A stretch of DNA of 64,000 nt from Ascidia mentula (GCA_947561715.1 OX387200.1:20586501-20650500); one strand, 5' to 3'; counted from the stretch's first letter, positions 34,601 through 47,300 are shown. A program made the numbers and translations. Notes: a model not told the origin generated them from the letters alone.

Positions 34601-36248
34601 GAATCGGGGGGAAGCACCCAGACAACACAAAGCCTTACAACTAGCAGTGGAGCGGGCGGTGGAACAAGTGTGTTAAGTGGTTAATGAACTAAGAAAAAAA
34701 AAGACCTTTTTCTTTTAAAGATTTTTTTGAAATTATACGTGGGACTCAGTGTATACTACAAAAATCCCTTAGTTTAAGGCAAACAATGGTGTTCATGGGC
34801 CCTGGTGGGCCACCACCCAATATAATTAAATATTTGTAGTTTTTACAGTGAGATTCACGTTTGTCATTGGCTGCACTAATTTCTACCAAACTAGGATTCC
34901 ATGTTGCCAACTCAAAATATTATCTTTAGGTTTCTCCATAGAGCAAGTTATAAAACGTTGCTTAAAGTTTTATGTGCCAGTGCCAACTGAGCAATTTACC
35001 GAATGCGCACGTTTGTAAACAACAACAGACCGAGCGTATGCGATGAAGATACCGAAAATCTTGTAGTGAACATTTATGTGTTTCAGGTTCGGCAAATTGG
35101 AAAACTCTCGCTGACATAAAGGGTGAAAACCTGGGGATGGGGGATAAACCCGATTACATCACAGCCAAAGTAACCGTGCTTTACTGTAAGAAGGAGAACG
35201 TTTTATACAAGGTAGTCTCAACGTACAAGCGAAACCTTGCCAACCTTTGTTAAGATAGTTTTAGTGATAAACTTTTTACATTAAAAAGGTGGGGCAGAGA
35301 AGGCTTACCTCACCATTAACTTCTCAAAAACCTTAGTGTGTGTTAAACTTTCATGTCTACCAACTGATTTTTAGGCTTGTCCGAACGAGCAGTGCAACAA
35401 GAAGGTAATTGACCTTGAGCAAGGTCAGTACCGGTGTGAGAAGTGCAACCTCAACACTGACTCATTCAAATTCCGACTTATTTTAAACGTAAGTCTCGTT
35501 GTTTGCTCACAAAAAAATTGTTTGTTGGTTTTACCTACTCTTGATATTCGGGACAGATGCACGTCGCGGATGAATACGACAGCACGTGGGTCACGTGTTT
35601 TCAGGAACAAGGGGAAATATTGATCGGGATGTCTGCGCAGGAGCTGGGTGAAATTCAACAAACCGACGAGAACGCATTCGAAAACGCACTCAAGCGTGTC
35701 GACTTCCAGTCGTACTTTATGAAGCTGAGAGTCAAAATGGATCGGTTTAACGTTAGTATTTTGAATGGGGTTAAGGAAATATTCGGTTATGCCCCTTAAA
35801 GCTGTTTACGTCATTGCATTGTGACGTATTTGCCGAGTGAAGATTTAGTTCCAAACTACCGAAAGTAATATTAGCTGAGTGCTGGCATTAGGTAGTTTAG
35901 TTTATATTGTCAACCTGTTTTAAAGAAGATGTCTTGTGTAAAGCGACGTCGTAGTTGTGGTTGTAGCTGCATCGTGTGGAAATGGACATGTCAATATTTG
36001 CGTGATTTTCTGAAACCACCACGATACGACATCGCTTGTGGTTTGTGATTTGACATAAACCACCAATTTAAGCTGCGTAGTTTGGCGTGTTGTTACAAAG
36101 GAAAACTCGTAACCAGCACTAACTTACGTATCCTTTTTTACAGGACGAAGACAGAACAAGGGTAACCGTTGTGAATGTATCGCCAATCAGTAACGTTGAT
36201 TACATCAAGAAACTACAGGCTGACATCCAAAAGCTGCAAGTCGAGTGA
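31675..36248 (+). CDS. rpa1: Replication protein A 70-kDa subunit (RPA1)
   Basis: Fourteen coding exons, all in phase: 31675-31707, 31812-31935, 32433-32541, 32676-32773, 32863-33046, 33307-33478, 33608-33803, 34063-34202, 34337-34485, 34597-34679, 35087-35211, 35375-35488, 35557-35751 and 36144-36248. They give 608 residues (human 616). RPA1 is the large subunit of the nuclear ssDNA-binding complex of replication, repair and checkpoint signalling. Parts in order: N-terminal protein-binding OB fold (about 1-120), a Gly/Pro/Ser linker, DBD-A ([15 protein letters not shown] onward), DBD-B ([25 protein letters not shown]), and DBD-C with the zinc ribbon CPNEQC and CEKC. The protein ends in a helix suited to trimer contacts. 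The donor after exon 10 (GTTAAT) and the one after exon 6 (GTGCTT) are weak. Intron 6 (33479-33607) is 129 bases, in frame and without a stop. The poly(A) signal is at 36747-36752. Confidence 0.95.
32000..32370. repeat. Duplicated intronic repeat in RPA1 intron 2
   Basis: Two diverged direct copies of about 105 bases (about 32028-32130 and 32266-32370) share GAGCTAATGCA-type starts, a CGCCGAAA block, AATCCTCTG and CTTTCCAATCTGG. Between them an inverted copy of CTTTCCAATCTGGCA makes a hairpin (about 32110-32160). A related piece with ACTTTCCGATCTGGCA lies in gene B intron 2 near 26355. This looks like a dispersed, non-coding repeat family. Confidence 0.6.
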
Positions 36249-36746
36249 AACGACCACGTTTTCTCGGGGCAAACTATTACATTTTTCAATATTTTTTTGT
36301 TCCATTGCGCCACCGCGTGGCCACTTCCGTGTTCCGTTGTTTTTTACCGTGGGAAATTCATCAACTTCGACCTTTCATGTTTAAAAAGGTTGTATCCCGA
36401 CTCTATAGTTTTAGTTTAGGGAAATCCCGGCGAAACGTTTTGGAGCGTAATCTCTATTAAGTGAATATTCCGTTCTCACGTCGTTCGGTTTCATTTCTTC
36501 GACTTAGTTTTGTTCGCTGTACCGTGCCGGCGTCGCAAATGTGTGTAAATACAACAAAATGGCGCCCGTCCAAGCGGATTTTTAGTGTCATAACATATTT
36601 CAGGGTGGAGGGGTGGCGATCTATCCCTACATGCGGCGTTGTGTGGAACTGTCAAAGTTTTAGTAGGATTCGCCAATACACAAGCTTATGGGTTACGAAA
36701 ACCCACATCAGATACAACCAGTACATGGGTATTCACTATGACTGCC

Positions 36747-36752
36747 AATAAA
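36747..36752 (+). terminator. Poly(A) signal of RPA1
   Basis: AATAAA about 500 bases after the RPA1 stop codon. Confidence 0.6.
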
Positions 36753-36889
36753 GAAGTTTTTTCACAATTGCTAGCACACTAAATTTAAACTCTTTGATTC
36801 TATGGGAAATTGTGTTTTTGCAAAACTTTTTTTCGTTCACTGAAAGTTGCAACCACTACATCTTGATAAACACGTTAATTGAAATAATT

Positions 36890-36895
36890 TTTATT
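36890..36895 (-). terminator. Poly(A) signal of the MMP gene
   Basis: AATAAA on the minus strand about 500 bases after the MMP stop codon. Confidence 0.55.
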
Positions 36896-37391
36896 TCATA
36901 ACGCAAACGGTATACAAAATGGGAACATTACTGCACGGTATTGAGGGGTAATAGGCAATGAACATGATGGCTGACACTTGGAATGAAAATCAGCTGACGA
37001 TACGATCAACGCATCACAGCATAACGTAACATAATTTCAATGCTGTAATGAGTTTGAAAGTGCTAAAAAATGGAAACGAAATTACAAGACAGGTAGAACA
37101 CCAAGAAACTAGTGTTAGTAGCTACAGTGTGCCATGTTACAAGCGCTTTCCTGGTGGAACAAGTGTTTTGAAATTGGAAACACTGCTGTTCGTTTTTTCC
37201 GTCTCAACAAGACTGTTATCAAAAAAAACAAAGCAGCAAAAGCAATACTTAAAAGCTGAAAAGCGACATTGTTAAAAAATAGATCTGGCAGCGCGCAACT
37301 TTGCGGTGGTGTTTCACCACAAAATTTTTTATGGGTACGTCTCACACAGAACGGTAAGTATAAAACAACGAAAATCACAGTATTAAAACAC

Positions 37392-40300
37392 CTACAACAT
37401 GGCACTGTAAAGCACCATAGTAGCGCTTACAAGCCCGGTCAAAAAGAACTTTGAACTGACGGCAATATTTCCGGCATTGTCACCGTCACCCTTGTCGCCA
37501 GGTGCTTGTTGGTCGTTGCTACTGAACATAAGGGTGTTGTCTTTGCATCCGAGCCACCACTCGTCTGCTCTACGCGGGTAAGGGTATTCCTTTACCTCCG
37601 AAACCTTGATTCTCTCGTCGTCAAATCTGAAAGAAAATTACACCTTGGTGAATTCGAGTCCAAGGAGTTTGGTAGGAGTCAACTTGCTTCAGTTATAGCA
37701 AGTGCACTGCAAATTGTTGGTTTTAAAAAATAATTTACAACATTATACATTGTCCCTTTGACAAACCACTGCACCCTCGAGTCAAATCACACAACAACTT
37801 CCATTGATGAAAGCACTTGGTCGATATTTACCTGTAGTACATCCCGTCACTGAAGAAATAAGTCTTTCCGCTCCACTGGAGGGCGGCATCTACTTTTTTG
37901 GGTATTCCCCTCCACACGGAGATGGACCTGGGGTACCCGGGGTCGGCACGTCGCATGGCGGGGTTGTAACGCCAGTACTGATCACCTGAGGAAAGAATTA
38001 AATAATGAAATTCCTGCATGGTTCTCATAATCTGGTTGCTTAGGTTTGAAAGAATCATAGCCTTCTTGTTTCAAACAATTTGGCTCTCATAGTATTAAGA
38101 AACAGTTGGACCGTTTCTGCTCAAAGTAACATCCCGCCCAAATTACTGGGAGAATAACGGTTATATATGGCACGAAAATATTGGCAACTGGTATTTTATA
38201 AATGTATGGGCTTGGATGGTATTTTTATCCACCTTTCATGAAGTAAATCTTTCCGTTTCCGCTCCATTGGAATGCGGCGTCCACAAAGGACGGAATTCCG
38301 CTATACTCCGTACTGATGTGAACCGGGAACCCGTGTTGCAGTTTCGCGTTCTTAAATCGATAAACTTTGTGTCCCTGGAAGAATGAAAGAAGTAGTTTAA
38401 AGCCTCTGTCTTGAATTTATTTTCAGTTGTATTTTTTTGTTAAATCAAGACTGAACTGTATTAGCAAACTTGATTCAATGAAATTACGATCTTTGCAGGA
38501 AACACATTAGTTTATTACCTGGAAAAAGTCGGTGTATTTTTCGTAGGTAAGAGCGGCATCGATACGTCCCGAAATTTCCCACACAGAGTCTGTTTTCAAG
38601 GGGTAGCCCTCATCTTTACCATTATTGTTGAGTCTCCAGAACTGGTCGCCCATAAAAGCGTATGTGCTTCCGTTGCTGATTCGGGTTATGGCGTCAAATC
38701 TACGAAAAAAAGGAATGTAATTTTCCTCCGTTCAATTTGTGCTTTTTGTTCGTATGACACATGTAAACGCAGTAGTAACTATTTTGGAATTATTTGGTAA
38801 ATGTCTCCGCTTCGTTTTCGTTCAAACAACTTGGTCACATATAAGGTATCTGCACCAACCTTCCGCTGCAAGCACCCACAGGTGGTGGTTTGGTGGTCGT
38901 CGTTTTCGGCGGCTTCGTTGCACGAGTGTACACAGGCCGCTTGGTGGTGGTAGTGCGCCGTGGCTTTCTGGTGGTTGTCGAAAATCCCGGTTTTTCCACA
39001 TTATCACCGTACAGAGTTTGAATTGCTGTAAATATTTCGCAAGTCAAGAAAATGGACTCCCCGGTTGGTAACTGCACCTAGCGAAACTTATAGTTGTTTT
39101 GACACGGAATGTAACGCTATAGTTGTTTTGATACGGAATGTGAGATGAACTGTAAGATTTCACAAACCTCCAATATCGTCACTGTGGAGGCCGTCAGATC
39201 GGGGGTTATAGAAGGGGGCCATCAGGGCGTCTTGTACGTCACTGTGGGAAAGTCCCAGACTATGACCGAACTCGTGGGCTGCCACAATGCGGAGATTCAC
39301 TGAAAAAAGAAATAGAAATTTAAATAAAAGTGCTTTTCGAACCTGTAAATTTTTTTTTAAATTATCCCACTTTCTTCTTTTGTAACCGCCCTGTAGTTCT
39401 TTTCGTTTGTTTTATATTAGATATTGTAAAGTTACTCTAATTTAATATATCATTCTGCTGTCAGAACTGCAGACAACCGCGAAAATTCAAACAGAATCAA
39501 CAGAATCCGTTCGCACCTTTTCCTCTGTCCGACGTAAGAGACCAAACTTCACTCTCGTCAAAATGCGCGTCACCACCGAATTGTGGAAAGTATGCGTGGG
39601 CAAGGGTTTGTCCCTGACCGTCAAATGGATCTCCGTCTCCGTGCGAACCTGAGGCGAACTTAATAACGATGTCAGCTTTCTGGTGCTTCTCCATTTTAGT
39701 GAACGTCAGCCCCGATTCCTTCGCCCACCACTGAAAAAATGACGACTTTGTTAATTTTCCGTCAGTTTTAAGAGGTTTTTGTAGATCATTGAAAACGGCG
39801 CATATTAAAATGGACGTGCTTAGCTCTGGACACAGAGCTAAGTACGTCCATTCCCAGAGCTGGCATGAACGAAATTTTATTTACAAAACTACTTTTTATC
39901 TTGTTGCCATAATATGATCTGTGAGCTGCTCTCTACGGCAATCACACATGTAAGTTATATCGCATGTAAATACATATGATGGCGACCAACTTACGTTGAA
40001 TGCTTCGGCGATTTCGTTTTCGGTTTGTCTTTGTGTTAGGTCGGGTGAGTAGTTGTCAAACTTGTAAGTTAGTTTCGATTTTGGCCACTTTGAGCCCTGT
40101 AGCGCATAGCGCCTCTTGCGGTTTTGGTCGGTTCCTGAAAACAGGCAAGGTTAAAAACCGGAAAATGCAACTGGTGAATGTTATTCACAACTGTTTAAAT
40201 AACTATATTTTTAATTTTGAAGACTTAAAGCGATAAATTACACAATGGTTCGTAACACGCTAAACTTTAAAACAGCCATAAAAATTGCTCGACATTTACG

Positions 40301-41866
40301 ACAAAAGGGTATTTGACAGCTTGTATTTCAATGGTAGTATTTTGTAAGCCCCACATAGGCACGCAAACTTATAGATTATACGATCCATTGAATGTTTCCG
40401 TCCACCCAGTGCGTGACAGGTGAATAACCTACCGACTATATCGGGGTTTCCGCATCTAGGAGCGCTCATCTTTTCTCTGGTCTGTTCATCTAGTTCCCCC
40501 GTCATTGGTAGGTTGGCGAAACGTTGAAATGACATCACAGCCTCTTGCATTTCCTCCAATGACATCAGGTTTCCTTTGCGTGGGTCGGGGGGCTTCGCAT
40601 GCCCGTAGTGTAGCAAATACATCTGTGGAAGAACAAATTTAATTAAAATTCACAGTTTAATGTAATTTAAATTCGGATTAAAATGAAAATGACTGCAGGG
40701 GCATTTCAAACTTAGTACCTCTGTCGTTAAATCTGCTCAAGAACTTGGGCATAATAGCTTTGGAGACAACAAGTAGATCTTCGCAGTTAAACACGGACAT
40801 TCCAATGCTACGATTAAGTCAAAGGTTATCGTCGATTATCCGAGCAATGGTGATTATTTTGATGTATTTCCTCGCGTTTAATGACCGCAGGGCAGGTCAC
40901 AAAAATCATTGTCAAAGTCATTGCTTTCTGCGCATAATACCAGACAGTCAACTTCCGTTACAACACTTATCAAACCTGCCATACAGAGGTTTTATTGAAC
41001 AAGCGCTATTGGAAACCCCTTCCTTCCAAAAACACGATTTTCGTTTACTTTGCAAACAGATGGACTTGTCCATACTAGATGTATAACTTGTGTGTGCTAA
41101 GTTCTCTACATGGCTTCTGTGTCGCAACAGTAAAGTGGTTGTGACGTAATATTTCGGTCGTACCTTTAGAACTACCACCTTGTCATATAGTGGTGAAACC
41201 CTAACTTGATACTCGTACTGCATGAAACCACAAATAAACAAAACAGAGAAACTTGCGAATTTGCAACGTAACAATAGTTAGATAATGGTTTGGAACGTGT
41301 TCATCCATTACATCACACTAGTTCGCATTGTGTTTATTGTTTTACCATATATACCCCACATTTGTTGTGTGTTTTTCCGCATTTAACTGCAAGCTAATTG
41401 CCTTTAACTGCACAAGCAATATCCGCTAGTTTGCAGGCCGGCCAAAGGACCATAAATGGTCAATATAACCCGACCAAAGACCTGTGACCTTTCAAAACGT
41501 CACCAAATAGGAATAGTGTTCGCATGCGCTGACGTCGACAAAAGGTTGCCACTTCCTGGTCAAGTTTTATTAAAAATTACAGTTTTAATTCACAGATGGC
41601 CAGTTTGTAATTTAATTTACGGATGGTCTATTTGTGATTTAGATTACAGATGGTCAATTCATAATTTAATATTTAAATGATCAATTTATACGGTTAATTA
41701 AACACATGAATACTTGACAAGTAAAGGCACATTTGCCTGCATTAAAAAAAATTTCAACCAAACAGAATCTACGACTTACCAGTGACTTAGCCGGTGTTAA
41801 TGGAGTAGCTTGGGTAGTTGCGAAAGCAAAGCATAATAATGATGCACAAACGGTGATTGCATTCAT
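37392..41866 (-). CDS. Membrane-type matrix metalloproteinase, probably GPI-anchored (MMP17/25-like)
   Basis: Ten coding exons on the minus strand: 41780-41866, 40433-40622, 39995-40134, 39517-39730, 39168-39299, 38860-39025, 38519-38699, 38233-38374, 37832-37985 and 37392-37626. They give 546 residues. Parts in order: signal peptide ([16 protein letters not shown]); propeptide with the cysteine switch PRCGNPD (about 84-90); furin site RKRR (98-101) followed by YALQGSKW; catalytic domain with the zinc helix [11 protein letters not shown] (219-229) and Met-turn ALMAPFY; a Thr/Pro-rich hinge with several TTTK/TTTR runs; and a four-blade hemopexin domain. The C-terminus is hydrophobic ([18 protein letters not shown]) with no cytoplasmic basic tail. 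A furin site, YALQG and such a tail mark membrane-type MMPs. The tail length favours a GPI signal over a transmembrane helix, which is inference. Such enzymes cut extracellular matrix and surface proteins. Confidence 0.92.
39811..39850. repeat. Near-perfect hairpin in an MMP intron
   Basis: TGGACGTGCTTAGCTCTG and its inverted copy form an 18-bp stem with one wobble pair and a 4-base loop, inside the intron between exons 3 and 4 of the MMP gene. It may be a degraded mini-element. The stem is short for a microRNA precursor. Confidence 0.6.
41591..41699. repeat. Tandem repeat of about 27 bp in MMP intron 1
   Basis: Three to four diverged copies of an AT-rich unit beginning ACAGATGGTC and ending ATTTAATT follow one another. 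Copy lengths are 27 to 28 bases, and the last copy is degraded. Confidence 0.65.
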
Positions 41867-41899
41867 GCTTGTCGAATTTCTCTTGAACCTTCGTCAGTA

Positions 41900-42451
41900 C
41901 AATAATTCGTCGGTTGGTTTGTAAGCAATGCTGCAGAATTCACAGATATAGTCGTTCTCGGGTAAATTACTGCTTGGTCGCTTCTGGGAAGTTTCAGTGC
42001 TGCTAACTTCGAATTGTGTGGCGAAAGTTGTTGGAGCGCTGGTATAAGTAGCCGACGGCGGAACGAAGGAGAAAAAGACGCCGTGTAAATTGTGCTTCGG
42101 TTAGTACCGGGCATGTGCGTCATCACCGAAATCACGGGATAGAGTCTATGATTACTAAGTTGTAGCATTCGGGCTCCCTATGAATTGTGTGACGGGTGAG
42201 GTGGGCGGTGTGCCCAATGTGACGACTCTCACAGCAGTTGAAAGCCGATATTTTCCCAATACGGTCGTAAAATATAAATTGTTGGTCAGCAATTTTAACC
42301 GCCGTCTAATTGGAACGGCACTTGGTTGACATGCGGACTTTGCTCTGAAAACTCGATAATTCTCGGGGTATATTTGGGCAATCTTAGCTCGCAAGGATTC
42401 GTACAGTAGCTGATAATTATTGTTTAAATTAAACTTTATCCAAATACTCAT
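41900..42451 (-). mobile_element. Possible fossil of a retroelement gag-like region
   Basis: Minus-strand peptide traces here look like a viral-type or retroelement gag segment, including a short Cys/His-rich stretch that recalls a zinc knuckle. It is broken, short, lacks visible terminal repeats or a polymerase, and its family cannot be assigned. It is listed with low confidence as an old remnant. Confidence 0.22.
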
Positions 42452-44342
42452 TTCAATAATAATACGAGGAAAAGCCGTGACAAAAAGTGTGAGGCCCTCG
42501 CATAGTTATTAGTTAGACGTGAAAGATCATTTTAAAACAAATTCCCTGGTTGCTTTTTTAACCGTTTTAGCAAATTCACGTGTTTCGTGTGTGGTAGCAA
42601 GAGTAAAAATTCATGTTGACAATTGCTGTCTGCCAAATAAAGGTACTGCTTTCATGAACCTCGACGACGCAATGCATTTTTACCTTGCAATTGCAAATAC
42701 ATCTTATCCATTACTACACAGTTCGTCGGCGCAACATTATTTGAATAAATGTAGGCAATGATATGTAAAGTCTTTTCCTCTATGGAAGCCTGACAGGAAC
42801 ATGGATGAATTCATACGTTTCTGTTTGACGAGGGCAATAAAATATTTGCGACGCGAGTTCAACGATCTCTGTGGAGGAACCAACGGCCCAAAGTCACTCT
42901 TACATGACAAATGATAAAACAATTATCACTAAAAGTTTCAACTTTACCGAAGTTTTTTATCACCTTTCAGTGGAAAATGCATGCATGAATTTCAATGATC
43001 ATTGTTACAAAGGGCTGTTGTATTGAAAATATTAAACTTTCATTTTTGAATAATTTAATATATTTTCTTGTAGGATTTTCTTTTATCATAGAAAGATTCA
43101 GGATTTTAAGCTAAAAGTGTAGAAATTTGCGTGAATATCTTTTAGTTGAATTTCTGTTTTTTACTTCCTGTCCCATGTATATTTCAGTCAGGGGTTTTGC
43201 TCAAATAAGAGTTTTTTCGATGACGTTTGATAGTTTCCGTGGCTTTCCGACTTTTGCTGACTAACCGTTTAAACTTACCTCTCACGGAAATTGAATCACC
43301 TTCAAAAAGAGTCAGACATCAATCACAGCGGGTGTCGTGAAACCCGTGTTACGTGCAGAAATTAGTTCGTCGACCCCGCCTACTTTACTTTAACACCTGT
43401 AATCAAACGTTGATTCACAAACAATTTCTCTTCAAACCCGGTCGCAACCTCGTTCGCCATATTTGGTCAACCGGTCGCGAAAGGATATTTTCTCCTTACT
43501 CACAAATCTCCTTTTGCACAAGATATCGTCCCCGTCGGAAACTACATTGACAACACTTGTCGTGTTCATTGAACCGTATCGCTGGCAACTGCGAGGAGTT
43601 GTATTGTCACAATGAAGAGTTGTGTTATCACAATATGCTGTCTTTTGTGGTGAACTACTGGTGTAATACAATTCAACAACATTGAAAATACCACAGCGAC
43701 CATTGCATCATGCTGGGTGATTCAATAATTTTCGTGATATTTATAAACTTTTTGGATCATTTACATTTATGTAAAAACCCCAATTTTTTTAGTAAGAAAA
43801 CCGTAAGATGTTTTTACAAATCCGTAGATTTTGCCTATTTATCGTCAGTATCTCTTTTTGCATCGTAACATTTTGCTTTTGTTGAACGAAATTACTCACA
43901 GACCATATTGGCTGCAAATTTTTGCCTTTCATGATAATAATTTGTTGTTCCGGGACACAACAGCGCATTATATACATAGGTGTAATACAAAATTTTTGGT
44001 TCAGTAACCAAATCAAATCGTGTTGTTGTCTGTAAGAAAGCGGCAGTTACCATAATATGACATAAATACACAACTTTACCAACGCACTCACATTAATATG
44101 TAACATGTGTTTAAAAATCCAAAGTTCAACGACAGGAGAAAATCAAACTTCTTATCTTTAAATTTCACCACCACTCTATCTACGTGACCGAAACTCAAAC
44201 GCGGTTCCCACCGAGTTGCGCTGCGTCATGCGGTTCTACACGACAACATCAGCTAGTTTCTCTTAAACCGTTGTTAACGGGAGGTGGCGTGACTCTAGCG
44301 AGTTTCATACAAAAACACCCAAGATCCCCCAAACATTTCCAA

Positions 44343-44348
44343 TTTATT
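44343..44348 (-). terminator. Poly(A) signal of AOAH
   Basis: AATAAA on the minus strand about 40 bases after the AOAH stop codon. Confidence 0.6.
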
Positions 44349-44388
44349 GCTGCAAAGCACGAGAATCACACTCCGTAACCGTCACGCT

Positions 44389-47300
44389 TCAGTAACCCCC
44401 CTGATCGCCGAACAACGTCGATATCTTGTCGTTGTACGGGTTGACCTTGCCCAAGGACGCCGGGGACTGGGCATTGACGGAATCGAATACTTGTTGGGCC
44501 ATCAGGGCCTGGCCGACTTGGCTCGGGTGGAATCCGTCCACCGGTTCGATCACCTGAAACGCTTCCCCACCATTTGACTCCCAAGCGTCCATAACTGGTC
44601 AAAAAGCAATAAATGTGAGTTATTCTGTTGGTGTCTTAATGTCGTGATGCAAGAATAATACCAACAACAGTGAAATTTTATGGCTTGCTTAAAAATTACA
44701 CCCCAAATACCTTTAACTTTGACAAACAACAAAATAAACATATCTACCTGCTTGTATATCGAAATCGACGTAAATACTTTCGAAGCTATCAAAAGATTCG
44801 TTCTCGGCGATGTCCTTCCCAACCGCGCTCAGGTTGGCAGCTCTCTGTGTACATAAAATTACCTGTAGCTCTTTTGACGAATTAAGTTAAATATTTCTTT
44901 CAATAAATAGATAGGTGTGGGCTTAACAAGCAGGAAAAAGTACACGTATATATTATTGAAAAGTTCGTTTATTTCCGGATTGCCTGTAATCACCCCTATG
45001 GGCGCGTTAAGAGTTCACTCTGGCCTGTTTGGAAACCACTGTGTTTGAGCTTGTTTATTGGCTAGTTGTACAAACAAACCTCCGAAGTAACATCTCTTAA
45101 TGTTGCATTGCTGTTCATCCACCCAGTACATGGGGATTCCTGAAGGCAGTTGAGATAAGCGTAGAGGTCTTTGTACTTAACATCGCTGTTCAACAAACCG
45201 ATCGGATGAAACCTGCATGGAAAACAACGAGAAACGTGAAAATTCATTTCACTGCTATTTGGTTATTTTTCATAAGTTAGTTCTCCTGTTCCCCAACTTT
45301 GTCCTGCTTAAAAGTAGAGATAAACTTTTTATGGAGGGGTTCTTTAGCTTTGTAGGGTCACGCTATACAATAAACTATAAGTCAGATCCAGTTTTAAATA
45401 AACAGCATTTAAACACAAAGTGTGGCCGCCCAGGGTTTGGTAAACAAATTGCTTTGATTCGAGTCTAAATGTCTAAGTTTTGACGATTTACAATTTATCA
45501 ACATATGACGAAACATAAATAATTGGTAAAAATGTTGAGGTACATTTGAGCCAACGCCACGGCACACCTTTGGAGAAACCCTGCTCTAATGTGTTAATTC
45601 ACAGTCATTTCTATGGGTCTAACTATATATATATATTAAATTTCCGACGCTGATGAAATCTTAGAGTTGGTTGCAATGAAGGAAATTTCGCAGATGGTGA
45701 ATTTCTTTTCAGTAAACAGAAAGCAAAACGATTGAATTCGTGTTCTTAAATGGAATATTTCACTGTTTCAAGAGGGCAAGCGGTGGCATTACAAGCTTTT
45801 CCTAGCTCCATCCCAGAAAAGCGTTGGTGTTCCCCGTCAGCCCCATTGTTTTCCCATGCAATCCCCCACAGTTACCAGGATCCCTGAAGGAAACGCATTT
45901 GCCACCTCAGGAATGACGCAATAAAAACCCCCAGTATGATGTCATAGTGCACTAACCTCTCCGCCATTGTATCCCACAGCACTCTTCCGTCAGCCAGTCC
46001 GGATAACACCACCGTGCTTCCTTTAGGGATATTCTCGTCGAGGTACTGGAGCGTTTGCATCATACTTTCTCGATATTCCGTAGTCGTTGTCATGTGTTCA
46101 ATGGTGTCACTGTGACTAAACGAAAATGCCAACAGGTCACCGTTGGGGTACTTCAAGTCGGCAACCTTATTTGGTGTAGTTGGTCGTACTGTAATATCCA
46201 ATAAACAATAGCTTATTTTTATTCAGGTTGAGAAAGTGTTGACCTCTTTTACTCTAACTATATTCAGTTACTTAACCATCAGATGATTGCTCCTCGCAAA
46301 ACGTTTTTAGGCCCACAGTGACGTAAATTCCGAATAAACAAAATAACCCAACCAAATTTGCCAATCAAGATCACTTAAAAAGGTTGAACCGTTCCGTCCT
46401 TTTTGCACGGGAATGGATTATTGAATGCTTGGTTAATTTGGGGAAGTAATTGTTGGGTTCTCAACCTGAATACTGTATAATCTCTGATAACGTCATAATA
46501 TCTGTACCCGTTGCAAACGTCATTTCCAATGAGGGCAAATACGATGAAGAGGGGGTAGTCGGTCGTGTTGTTTCTTGCAAGACTCGGTACAACCCCGTCG
46601 AAGTTGGTCGATCTTGCGCCGTTGACAGCAATATTCTGGTAGTCCCGGTGAATGCACTTGTTGTTTTTGTGCAGTTTCAAGTACATTGAGTCGACCGGGC
46701 CGTGGATTGAATCGGGCCATTCGTTTTGCATGTGGCCTGTGCGATTGAATGGAATATTAACAGTGACTTATTTACGTTTTACTGTATGGCTGGTGCGGAG
46801 GCATAAGACCGAATGCATTTCGGGACGGGGGAATACCACATTTAAAGATGGCATTGACACTGAAGTCCTTAAAAAAAGCATGATTAACTTGCTGGAAGTA
46901 ATTTCTGCTTTGCTAAACGTGAAATTTGGTACTTTTTCAAACCTCATGTTTCGAGGTAAAAACTCCTTTGTAATAAAACAATTAGCTTTTCATTGAAACT
47001 AACACAATTCACCCAAGTAAATATATTCATATTCACCCGTGACACTGGATAGTTGTGGCCAATCAAATTCGTCAGTGAGTAACATGATCAAATCCTTAAA
47101 CGTTTCCTAAAAAAACGCCACCTTTATTCACAGGTTTAATTAAAAGCTACCCATAACATTTTTGTGTAAAATTGTTGTTTGATTTAAATCGTGACAATTA
47201 ATTTTTAATAACTTGCGTTCGACACGAGATTCTTGATTTTCCGACTATGGCAATGAAGTTTCTCTGTTTCACGATAACGAGTGTAGTTAGGGGAGACTGA

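Larger units (their letters stand above)
36249..37391. other. Convergent 3' ends of RPA1 and the metalloproteinase gene
   Basis: RPA1 (plus) and the MMP gene (minus) face each other. A plus-strand AATAAA at 36747-36752 and a minus-strand AATAAA (36890-36895) lie about 140 bases apart, so the two 3' UTRs probably end back to back. Open frames here have no similarity. Confidence 0.5.
41867..44388. other. Gap between the MMP start and the AOAH 3' end
   Basis: It holds the MMP promoter (right of 41866) and the AOAH 3' region (minus-strand AATAAA at 44343-44348). Apart from a possible retroelement relic at about 41900-42450, I see no gene. Several short frames around 43350-43670 are unsupported. 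Confidence 0.4.

Noticed and set aside
34680-34690. Stop codon after exon 10 as the end of RPA1
   Set aside because: The following exons encode an intact DBD-C with zinc ribbon in a phase that joins exactly at an unusual GTTAAT donor, so the protein continues.
42155-42451. 98-codon minus-strand frame considered as a host gene exon
   Set aside because: No signal peptide, domain or splice partner; it fits better as part of an old, broken retroelement relic and is listed only at low confidence.
46480-46507. Longer version of AOAH exon 7 ending in YRYYDVIRDY
   Set aside because: It would add residues not seen in the family at this place; the GTACAG donor gives CNGHSD, which matches the human length.
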